From positions 1,535,001 through 1,599,000 of the forward strand of contig CP039460.1 in the NCBI GenBank assembly GCA_004843345.1: 64,000 nt of DNA. Direction: 5' to 3'. The notes below the pieces were generated by a model. The model had not been told where the DNA came from. It did not search any database and saw only the letters and a list, made by a program, of their open reading frames with translations. The stretch comes from Acetobacteraceae bacterium (GTDB lineage Bacteria > Pseudomonadota > Alphaproteobacteria > Acetobacterales > Acetobacteraceae). The position numbers were made by a program, and so were the translations under genes. This document shows, piece after piece, positions 57,369-64,000 of this stretch; position 1 is the first letter of the stretch; each line of letters starts with the position of its first letter.

Positions 57369-57893
57369 TTACTTTTGAGCTTGCTTAAGCGCATCTTGAA
57401 TCAACTCATGAGCAGCTTTTTCATCGGCCCAGTCGGTGACTTTAACCCATTTATTTGGCTCTAAATCTTTATAATGCTCAAAGAAATGTTTGATATTGTC
57501 CAGAACGATTTTAGGAAGATCGGCGACTGTTTTTACTTTAGAAAAAGCAGGATGGACTTTATCTGCGGGAACGCAGAGAATTTTTTCATCTTGTCCAGCT
57601 TCATCTTCCATTTTTAAGACCCCAATAGGGCGGGCACGGATCACGCAGCCTGGGATAATAGGCTCAGGTGCAAGAACGAGTGCATCTGCAGGATCCCCAT
57701 CGGCCGCTAATGTGTTTGGAATGAAACCATAGGAGGCTGGATATGCCATTGGGGTGAAAAGAAAACGGTCAACCATAATTGCACCGCTGTCTTTATCAAG
57801 CTCGTATTTAATACGAGAGTTTTCAGGAATCTCAATGACGACGTGAACTTCATTAGAGTTTGGAAGGAGGGCGGGGATTTTTGAAAGATCCAT
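57369..57893 (-). CDS. ppa: Inorganic pyrophosphatase
   Basis: A 174-residue family-I soluble pyrophosphatase, hydrolysing PPi to drive biosynthesis in the cytoplasm. Active-site blocks are EIPENSRIKYELDKDSG, MAYPASYGFIPNTLAADGDPADALVL (Asp cluster) and EDEAGQDEKI, with KVHPAF. Length and motifs are standard. A terminator follows; probable single gene. Confidence 0.96.
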   Translation of the reverse strand: MDLSKIPALLPNSNEVHVVIEIPENSRIKYELDKDSGAIMVDRFLFTPMAYPASYGFIPNTLAADGDPADALVLAPEPIIPGCVIRARPIGVLKMEDEAGQDEKILCVPADKVHPAFSKVKTVADLPKIVLDNIKHFFEHYKDLEPNKWVKVTDWADEKAAHELIQDALKQAQK

Positions 57894-58128
57894 AATCCTG
57901 TGATGTCCTTAAATTTCTTATAAAGAAAGAATATTCAAAATGTTGCGTAAAATACAATTTATAATGCTTAAATATTAGACAGATTGTGTTTTTGTTGCAA
58001 AAGATATCGTCTTATTTGGGATATAAATATTCATGTAGCCTTCTTATAAAGGGGTTTTTGAAAGAAAATCGACATCTTTTTATAAAAAAAGCTTGAAAAA
58101 AAAGAGCGAATGAGAGAAGTTCTCCGCC

Positions 58129-58219
58129 AGCGCCCTATGCGCCTGTAGCTCAACTGGTTAGAGCCGTCCGCTCATAACGGATTGGTTGCGGGTTCGAGTC
58201 CTGCCGGGCGCAGGGCGCT
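58129..58219 (+). repeat. Inverted repeat flanking the CAU tRNA
   Basis: AGCGCCCT (58129-58136) pairs with AGGGCGCT (58212-58219), placed just outside the tRNA. It probably extends the precursor acceptor helix; a short T-run follows the right arm. Confidence 0.6.
58139..58212 (+). tRNA. tRNA with CAU anticodon (Met elongator or Ile2)
   Basis: GCGCCTG pairs with CGGGCGC (one G-T pair); the loop CTCATAA gives CAU; GGGTTCGAGTCC is the T-arm. It is elongator-like, not initiator. CCA is not encoded. Whether it is tRNA-Met or lysidine-modified tRNA-Ile2 cannot be settled by eye. Confidence 0.93.
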
Positions 58220-58278
58220 TTTGCATTGATATTTTATATTGCGATTTATAATTTCCAAGTTTTATAGAAAGGGGTCAC

Positions 58279-59958
58279 ATGGCTGCCCATCAATATGTTT
58301 ATGTGATGAAGGATCTCACAAAAGCGTTTCCTGGGGGTCGGGAGCTTTTTAAAGGCATTACCCTTTCGTTTATGCCAGGCGCTAAAATTGGTATTTTAGG
58401 TGTGAATGGTGCGGGTAAATCGACTCTTTTGAAAATCATTGCGGGGAAGGATAAAGAGTTCGGGGGTGAAGCATGGGCTGCAGATGGCGTTCGTGTTGGT
58501 TACCTTGAGCAAGAACCTAAATTAGATGAGGCGCTCACGGTTGGTGAGAATGCAGCGCAAGGGTTTGGTGAAATTCGCCGTAATGTTGAGCGTTTTAATG
58601 AAATTTCAGCCCGCTTTGCAGAGCCGATGACCGATGAAGAGATGAATGATCTTCTGGCAGAACAGGCAGAGCTTCAGGAAAAAATTGACGCAGGGGACGG
58701 TTGGGAACTCGATCGTAAGCTCGATATTGCTTTAGATGCGCTGCGCTGCCCACCAGCAGATTCTTCTGTGAAGCATCTCTCAGGAGGAGAAAAGCGCCGT
58801 GTTGCGCTTTGCCGTTTACTTCTTGAAAAGCCTGATATTTTGTTACTTGATGAGCCAACCAACCATCTCGATGCAGAGAGTGTGGCTTGGCTGGAGCGCA
58901 CTTTGAGAGAGTATCAGGGAACAGTGATGGTGATTACCCATGACCGTTATTTCCTTGATAATGTCACAAACTGGATTTTAGAAGTTGAGCGTGGGCGGGG
59001 CATTCCGTTTGAAGGAAATTACTCTTCTTGGCTGGAGCAGAAGCAGAAGCGTTTAGCCCAAGAAGAAAAAGAGGAAAGTTCACGCCAGCGAGCTTTGGCT
59101 GCCGAGCAGGAGTGGATTCGTTCTTCTCCGAAAGCACGTCAGGCCAAAAGTAAGTCCCGTATTCAGCGCTATGAGGAATTACTGGCAGAAGGTGGCGATA
59201 AAGGAAATGGAACAGCGGATATCGTGATTGCGCCCGGCCCACGTCTTGGCGGAACTGTGATTGAAGCAGAAAGCCTTTCTAAAGGGTTTGGGAATCGTTT
59301 GCTTATTAATGATCTGAATTTTAAATTGCCACCTGGCGGTATTGTCGGGGTTATCGGTGCCAATGGTGCTGGGAAGTCAACCTTGTTTAAAATGATGACG
59401 GGGGTTGAACAACCAGATGCAGGTTCTCTGACCTTGGGCGAAACAGTTCAGCTCGGTTATGTGGATCAGTCCCGTTTTGCGTTGGATGATAACAAAACCG
59501 TTTGGGAAGAAATTTCTGGCGGAACAGATGTTATTCATTTGGGAAAACGTACTGTTCCTTCCCGTGCTTATGTTGGGGCATTTAATTTTAAGGGCTCTGA
59601 CCAGCAGAAGAAAGTTGGGATTCTTTCGGGGGGAGAGCGCAACCGTGTTCATTTAGCAAAAATGCTTCGTGGAGAACATAATGTGCTTCTCTTAGATGAG
59701 CCTACCAATGATTTGGACGTTGATACGTTAAGAGCTTTGGAAACGGCCTTAGAGACATTCGCAGGCTGCGCTGTTGTTATTACCCATGACCGTTGGTTCT
59801 TGGACCGCTTGGCAACACATATCCTCGCGTTTGAGGGAGATTCCCATGTCGAATGGTTCGAGGGAAATTTCCAAGCCTATGAAGAAGATAAAATGCGTCG
59901 TTTAGGCGCAGATGCTGTGAAACCAGGGCGTTTACGCTATCGTCCCGTTGTCCGTTGA
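58279..59958 (+). CDS. ettA: Energy-dependent translational throttle protein EttA
   Basis: A 559-residue ABC-F ATPase with two ATPase domains: Walker A GVNGAGKST and signature HLSGGEKRRVALCRLLLEKP with LDEPTNHLD in the first, GANGAGKST and LSGGERNRVHLAKML with LDEPTNDLD in the second. The arm and linker (EEKEESSRQRALAAEQEWIRS) match EttA, which binds the ribosomal E site and gates the first elongation step under low energy. GAAAGGGG precedes the ATG. Confidence 0.96.
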   Translation: MAAHQYVYVMKDLTKAFPGGRELFKGITLSFMPGAKIGILGVNGAGKSTLLKIIAGKDKEFGGEAWAADGVRVGYLEQEPKLDEALTVGENAAQGFGEIRRNVERFNEISARFAEPMTDEEMNDLLAEQAELQEKIDAGDGWELDRKLDIALDALRCPPADSSVKHLSGGEKRRVALCRLLLEKPDILLLDEPTNHLDAESVAWLERTLREYQGTVMVITHDRYFLDNVTNWILEVERGRGIPFEGNYSSWLEQKQKRLAQEEKEESSRQRALAAEQEWIRSSPKARQAKSKSRIQRYEELLAEGGDKGNGTADIVIAPGPRLGGTVIEAESLSKGFGNRLLINDLNFKLPPGGIVGVIGANGAGKSTLFKMMTGVEQPDAGSLTLGETVQLGYVDQSRFALDDNKTVWEEISGGTDVIHLGKRTVPSRAYVGAFNFKGSDQQKKVGILSGGERNRVHLAKMLRGEHNVLLLDEPTNDLDVDTLRALETALETFAGCAVVITHDRWFLDRLATHILAFEGDSHVEWFEGNFQAYEEDKMRRLGADAVKPGRLRYRPVVR

Positions 59959-59985
59959 TTTGAACATATTGTAGAGCATTAAGCT

Positions 59986-60528
59986 ATGAAACAGTCAGAA
60001 TCTTTTTCGATTTTGACCCCTCGCTTGACGCTGACAAAAGTTTCTCTAAATGATCTTGAGGATTTGTCGAAATTTAAGGCAGATCCTCAAAGTTTTTCCC
60101 ACATGCTGGGGGGACTTCGCTGTTTTTCAGAGACACAGGAAGAGTTGGAAAAAGATCTTCTTTTCTGGCAAGAGAATCGTGTTGGGATGTTTACGATCCG
60201 TCTCAGGGCGGAGGCGCTGGATATAGGCGATTTTGTTGGAATAGTCGGCGTGCATCAGCGGCCAGATTGGAGAGGTTTGGCTTTGCGTTTTGCGATTTCT
60301 CCTTCTTTTAGAGGAAAAGGAATCGCAACTGAAGCTGTTTTATCAACGCTTGATTTTGTTTTTCAAATGGGATTGCCTTCTATTCTTGCTTTGGCAAGAG
60401 AAGATAATGTTGCTTCACGCCGAATTTTAAGCGCCGTAGGGATGTCTGCACGAGGTATTTTTATTCGGAAAGGCGTTCCAATGTGGATTTATCAGATGAA
60501 TAGCCCTTTAAAAAGAGATATAGATTAA
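59986..60528 (+). CDS. GNAT acetyltransferase, RimJ/RimL-like
   Basis: A 180-residue GNAT protein of the RimJ/RimL branch: ILTPRLTLTKVSLND, FRGKGIATEAVLSTLDFVF (acetyl-CoA site) and REDNVASRRILSAVGM. The target could be a ribosomal protein N-terminus or an aminoglycoside; unknown. It lies 27 bases after ettA and 3 before argC, so it is probably co-transcribed. Confidence 0.86.
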   Translation: MKQSESFSILTPRLTLTKVSLNDLEDLSKFKADPQSFSHMLGGLRCFSETQEELEKDLLFWQENRVGMFTIRLRAEALDIGDFVGIVGVHQRPDWRGLALRFAISPSFRGKGIATEAVLSTLDFVFQMGLPSILALAREDNVASRRILSAVGMSARGIFIRKGVPMWIYQMNSPLKRDID

Positions 60529-60531
60529 GGG

Positions 60532-61494
60532 ATGATTTCTTCTGCTTTAAATAAAAAAATAGCCGTTTTTATTGACGGGATGGCCGGTACGACGGGGCTT
60601 TCTTTGCGGCAACGGATCGAAGAGGAGGCTTTTCGGCCTTTTTTTACGTTGTTAACGCTGCCAGAAGAGCTGCGTAAAGATGAAAATGCACGTCGGGAAA
60701 TGATGCAACAGGCCGATATTACGGTTCTCTGTTTACCAGATCAGGCCGTTAGGCAGGCTGTCTCTTTAGCGCAAAAAACGAAAACAAGAATTTTAGATGC
60801 AAGTTCAGTTCATCGGGTTGATGAGGGGTGGATTTACGGGTTTCCAGAACTTGAAAAAGGACAAGCTGAAAAGATTGCTCATGCAGAAAGAGTCAGCAAT
60901 CCTGGGTGTTATGCCACAGGTGCGATTGCTATTCTGCGTCCTTTGATGCGTGCTGGCATCTTGCCAGAAAGTTATCCAATTTCTTTACAAGGTATTTCAG
61001 GCTATAGCGGTGGCGGAAGAGGCATGATTTCCGCTTGGGAAAAAGAGGATTCTCCTTCTTTTGAGCTTTATGCTTTGATGCAGACGCATAAGCATCTTCC
61101 TGAAATTACAAAATATGCTTCTCTTTTTAGAACGCCGCTTTTTGTCCCTGCTGTTGGTAAATTTGAGCGCGGGATGGTTGTTTTATGTCCTTTAGATTTG
61201 GGGCTTTTACCTAAAAAATATCGTGTCGAGGAGATTAGAGAAATTTTGACCTCCTATTATGCGGATTGTTCCCAAAGTGAGCGTGGAGCTATTCGAATTT
61301 TAAGTGGAAAAGAGACTTTAGAAGAAAAACGTTTATCGCCAGAGAAAATGGCTGGACGTGATGATCTTATTCTTCGGGTTCAGGGCGAAGAAGGTGGGCG
61401 TCTTGTGATTACAGCACATTTCGATAATTTGGGGAAAGGCGCTGCTGGAGCTGCATTATCAAATCTTTTGCTGATGCGAAAATACCACTTTTAA
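60532..61494 (+). CDS. argC: N-acetyl-gamma-glutamyl-phosphate reductase, type 2
   Basis: A 320-residue ArgC (short type-2 form, DGMAGTTGL at the nucleotide site). Catalytic Cys126 sits in SNPGCYATGA, with SGYSGGGRGM and HxHLPEI-like QTHKHLPEITKYA. It reduces N-acetylglutamyl phosphate to the semialdehyde that ArgD uses. ATG at 60532 follows the GNAT stop by 3 bases (overlapping AGGG context). Cytoplasmic. Confidence 0.95.
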   Translation: MISSALNKKIAVFIDGMAGTTGLSLRQRIEEEAFRPFFTLLTLPEELRKDENARREMMQQADITVLCLPDQAVRQAVSLAQKTKTRILDASSVHRVDEGWIYGFPELEKGQAEKIAHAERVSNPGCYATGAIAILRPLMRAGILPESYPISLQGISGYSGGGRGMISAWEKEDSPSFELYALMQTHKHLPEITKYASLFRTPLFVPAVGKFERGMVVLCPLDLGLLPKKYRVEEIREILTSYYADCSQSERGAIRILSGKETLEEKRLSPEKMAGRDDLILRVQGEEGGRLVITAHFDNLGKGAAGAALSNLLLMRKYHF

Positions 61495-61526
61495 AAGCGC
61501 AAAATCGACTTTGCAAAAAAAATATC

Positions 61527-61577
61527 TTGCTTTTGAGTAGAAATTTAGTCTTAAATGAGCATTTCAAATATGTATTT
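61527..61577 (+). promoter_or_regulatory. Candidate promoter and NO-responsive operator of qNOR gene
   Basis: TTGCTT (61527-61532) and TTAAAT (61551-61556), 18 bases apart, could be the promoter. Two arms, AAATGAGCATTT (61553-61564) and AAATATGTATTT (61566-61577), each a near-palindrome and loosely NsrR-like, overlap the -10 and lie ahead of the gene. Predicted by eye only. Confidence 0.35.
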
Positions 61578-61609
61578 GGTTTTCTAAATTTTTTAAGGAG
61601 ATACTCATC

Positions 61610-63943
61610 GTGTCTTATCCCACCGTGGATACGTCGCAAATCATAGGAGGGGATGAAAAACTTTCCCCTTGGTGGCGCCGTATTCTTATTTTAACAGTGG
61701 TGATTGCCTCTGCGGCACTTGTGTACATCACTGCACATACACCTGAAATTTCTCCACCAATTCCTGAAAAAGTCATCAATGTCGCAGATAATTCTGTGAT
61801 TGCAACGAAAGAAGATATTCAGGACGGACAGAATATTTTTCAACGCTATGGCTTAATGGACAATGGTAGTCTATGGGGGCATGGCGCTTATATTGGGCCA
61901 GATTTTGGTGCGGCTGCTTTGCACCGTGAGGCCATTATTCTTCATGAAGAATATGCGCAATCTGAGTACAAAGTTGCTTATAAGGCTTTAGATGAGGGGC
62001 AGAGAGCTGCAGTTAATGCGGAAGTAGCAACGCTTTTAAAGAAAAATGAGTATAATCCACAATCAGGTGAGTTACACTTGACAGCTGCTGAAGCAGAGGC
62101 ATGGAAAACGTCTCCAGATTATTGGGAAGATTATGTTAAAGACCCTAGCAAAGATGGTGGTTTGAAGCCTAATCTGATTACGGATAAGACAGAGCTTCGT
62201 AAGTTGGCTGCTTATTTTGATTGGGCTGCTTGGGCTTCTATTGCGCAACGCCCTGGCCAGACCCATTCTTATACCAACAATTTCCCATATGATCCTGATG
62301 CAGGCAATACTCCAATGCCTGGCGCAGTTCTTTGGAGCGTGTTGAGCGCCTTGACGCTGCTTGGCGGTATTGGGGGAGCGATTGCCGTTCGTGACCGTTA
62401 TCCTGGTGCAGGCTGGGTCAGCAATATGCAAAAGCAGCTGCCTTCACGTCTTGTTCCAGGGCAGGCAACCCCAGCACAGCGTGCTTTAGGGAAATATATG
62501 CTTGTTGCGGTGACGCTTTTCTTCCTTCAGACTTTGATGGGTGGGGCGATTGCGCATTACCGGATTGATTCCGCAAGTTTCTATGGTATTGAGCTTTATA
62601 AAATTTTCCCGTCAAACCTCTTACGCGCATGGCATTTGCAGTGTGCTGTTTTCTGGGTTGCAACAGCCTATGTTGCTGGTAGTCTGTACATGGCAATTGG
62701 CTTGCGTCCAAAAGGTGATGAACTTGCAAACTCCAACCTTCTAAAATGGATGGTTAATGGACTGTTTGCAGCTTTTGTTGTGGTTGTTGCAGGTTCTTTC
62801 CTTGGGATATGGACAGGCTTTTTGGATCTTTTCAAAGGCTCTTCTGATCTTTGGGAATGGTTCGGTGCAACAGGTTGGGAGTGGCTTGAACAAGGTAAGT
62901 TTTGGCACTTTCTTTTGGCTGTTGGTCTTTTTGGCTGGTTCGGAATGCTTTTCTGGCTCGGTCGTTCCAGTAAGAATGAAAATAAAGATGACAGAGCGCT
63001 CATCCGTGTTTTCTGGTTAGCAACTTTGGCTGTGCCATTGTTCTATGTTCCAGTTCTCTTTATTGGACATAAAACAAACTATTCCATGGTTGAAATTTGG
63101 CGGTTTTGGCTGATTCATCTATGGGTTGAGGCTTATTTGGAATTTTTCGCAACAACCTTGGTTGGTGTGATGTTCTATATGCTGGGTATTGTTCGGGTTA
63201 AAACAGTCCTTCGTACGGTTTACTTTGATGGTATTCTGTTTTTCATGGGCGGTGTGCTTGGAACATGCCATCACTGGTACTTCACAGGCCAAAATCAGAT
63301 GATGTTTGCTTTTGGTTCGTTGTTCTCTGCGATGGAAGTCGTGCCTTTGACACTTATGTGTGCGGAAGCATGGGATTTCTTCTCTGCAACAAAACGCGAT
63401 ACAGATGGCGGTTACTCTGTTGTTCACAAATATGCATTCTACTTCTTGGTTGCTTGCGGTTTCTGGAACTTTGTTGGTGCTGGTATGTGTGGGTTCTTCA
63501 TCAATATGCCAATTATGAGCTATTATGAAGTCGGTACAATGCTCACAGCAAACCATGGCCATGCTGCCTTTATGGGTGTATTTGGTATGTTAGCGCTGGC
63601 AATGGTGGTGTTGGTTCTTCAGAACCTTTCCAGCAAAGAGGAATGGGTTAAGCTCGAAAAATGGATTAAAGTTTCTCTTATTGGAACGAATATTGGTTTA
63701 GCGCTTATGTGCGTTACTAGTCTGTTTCCAGGAGGAATGTTCCAGCTTTGGGATGTTATGACCAATGGGTACTGGCATGCTAGAAGTGCAGCTTACACTA
63801 AAACAGAACTTGCGCTTGGTATTGAGTGGGTCAGAATGTTTGGAGATATGATTTTCATTCTTTTTGGTTCTCTTCCTGCCTTTATCTTCGCATTAAAAGC
63901 ATGGGTTGGATTATTCTCAAAGAAATCTAAAGAGATTGCTTAA
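61610..63943 (+). CDS. norB: Quinol-dependent nitric oxide reductase (single subunit)
   Basis: A 777-residue qNOR, which reduces NO to N2O with electrons from quinol. An N-terminal membrane helix (about 24-44) is followed by a periplasmic domain (YGLMDNGSLWGHGAYIGPDFGA), then a heme-copper-oxidase-like core of about 12-13 helices with His ligands (e.g. WHLQCAVFW, GTCHHWYFTGQ, NHGHAAFMGVFG). The start is GTG at 61610 with AAGGAG upstream. No nirK or other denitrification genes are visible, so detoxification of NO is the likely role. A terminator follows. Confidence 0.95.
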   Translation: MSYPTVDTSQIIGGDEKLSPWWRRILILTVVIASAALVYITAHTPEISPPIPEKVINVADNSVIATKEDIQDGQNIFQRYGLMDNGSLWGHGAYIGPDFGAAALHREAIILHEEYAQSEYKVAYKALDEGQRAAVNAEVATLLKKNEYNPQSGELHLTAAEAEAWKTSPDYWEDYVKDPSKDGGLKPNLITDKTELRKLAAYFDWAAWASIAQRPGQTHSYTNNFPYDPDAGNTPMPGAVLWSVLSALTLLGGIGGAIAVRDRYPGAGWVSNMQKQLPSRLVPGQATPAQRALGKYMLVAVTLFFLQTLMGGAIAHYRIDSASFYGIELYKIFPSNLLRAWHLQCAVFWVATAYVAGSLYMAIGLRPKGDELANSNLLKWMVNGLFAAFVVVVAGSFLGIWTGFLDLFKGSSDLWEWFGATGWEWLEQGKFWHFLLAVGLFGWFGMLFWLGRSSKNENKDDRALIRVFWLATLAVPLFYVPVLFIGHKTNYSMVEIWRFWLIHLWVEAYLEFFATTLVGVMFYMLGIVRVKTVLRTVYFDGILFFMGGVLGTCHHWYFTGQNQMMFAFGSLFSAMEVVPLTLMCAEAWDFFSATKRDTDGGYSVVHKYAFYFLVACGFWNFVGAGMCGFFINMPIMSYYEVGTMLTANHGHAAFMGVFGMLALAMVVLVLQNLSSKEEWVKLEKWIKVSLIGTNIGLALMCVTSLFPGGMFQLWDVMTNGYWHARSAAYTKTELALGIEWVRMFGDMIFILFGSLPAFIFALKAWVGLFSKKSKEIA

Positions 63944-63962
63944 GAGGGTGGTTTTATCCTAG

Positions 63963-63991
63963 AAAGGGAGGCCTTTTGGCCTCCCTTTTTT
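63963..63991 (+). terminator. norB terminator
   Basis: AAAGGGAGGCC and GGCCTCCCTTT form an 11-bp perfect stem around TTTT, followed by a T-run, 20 bases after the stop. Confidence 0.92.
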
Positions 63992-64000
63992 CTGAAATGA

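Overview
The window reads as chromosomal DNA of a low-GC acetic acid bacterium (Alphaproteobacteria, probably Acetobacteraceae). The reasons are a membrane-bound FAD gluconate-type dehydrogenase with a triheme cytochrome c, a circularly permuted two-piece tmRNA gene (typical of Alphaproteobacteria), the alphaproteobacterial SspB type, a DUF3035 lipoprotein after lspA, and the argD-hslO linkage. Base composition looks AT-rich throughout. No prophage, insertion sequence or CRISPR array was seen. The species cannot be named from sequence alone.

Layout. 1-2220: 3' part of a 23S rRNA, a 5S rRNA and the operon terminator. 2.3-6.4 kb: an export-signal catalase-peroxidase, an SDR oxidoreductase and a secreted S1/P1 nuclease. 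6.4-12 kb (minus strand): a Gram-negative dlt-like cassette (amino-acid-activating ligase, carrier protein, MBOAT acyltransferase ending in a DltX-like tail, and two SGNH-type DltD-like proteins). 12.1-14.3 kb: a three-domain RNA end-healing and sealing enzyme. 15.3-22 kb (minus strand): an overlapping gene train argD-hslO-unknown-dehydrogenase small subunit-large subunit-cytochrome c. 22-30 kb: recX, tatA, ribF, ileS-lspA-DUF3035-mutL. 30-37 kb: DUF1643, a lytic transglycosylase, an AbrB-type membrane protein, sspB, hldE and an AGE-family epimerase. 37.2-37.5 kb: ssrA. 37.6-46 kb: thyX, nfuA, a nitroreductase, tsaB-rimI, tusA, fur, an OlsB-like acyltransferase and lnt, then a broken membrane-protein gene. 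46-50 kb: a phosphatase, lipoproteins, a Trm112/Lon-N/CnoX cluster and tandem tRNA-Gly genes. 50-58 kb: EamA, two TonB receptors, AI-2E transporter, ppa and a CAU tRNA. 58-64 kb: ettA, GNAT, argC and a quinol nitric-oxide reductase.

How the parts fit: much of the accessory content concerns the envelope and periplasm. It covers envelope-polymer acylation, periplasmic sugar-acid oxidation feeding the quinone pool, peroxide and NO detoxification, TonB uptake, and lipoprotein maturation (lspA and lnt both present). The most notable items are the dlt-like cassette with a duplicated DltD-like gene, the kinase-phosphatase-Rnl1-type ligase fusion, a dehydrogenase small subunit whose Tat signal is readable only from a probable CTG start overlapping the previous stop, and the permuted tmRNA. 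Several genes carry apparent frameshifts in homopolymers or lack a usable start codon. These are either real decay or assembly errors, and they should be resolved from the reads.
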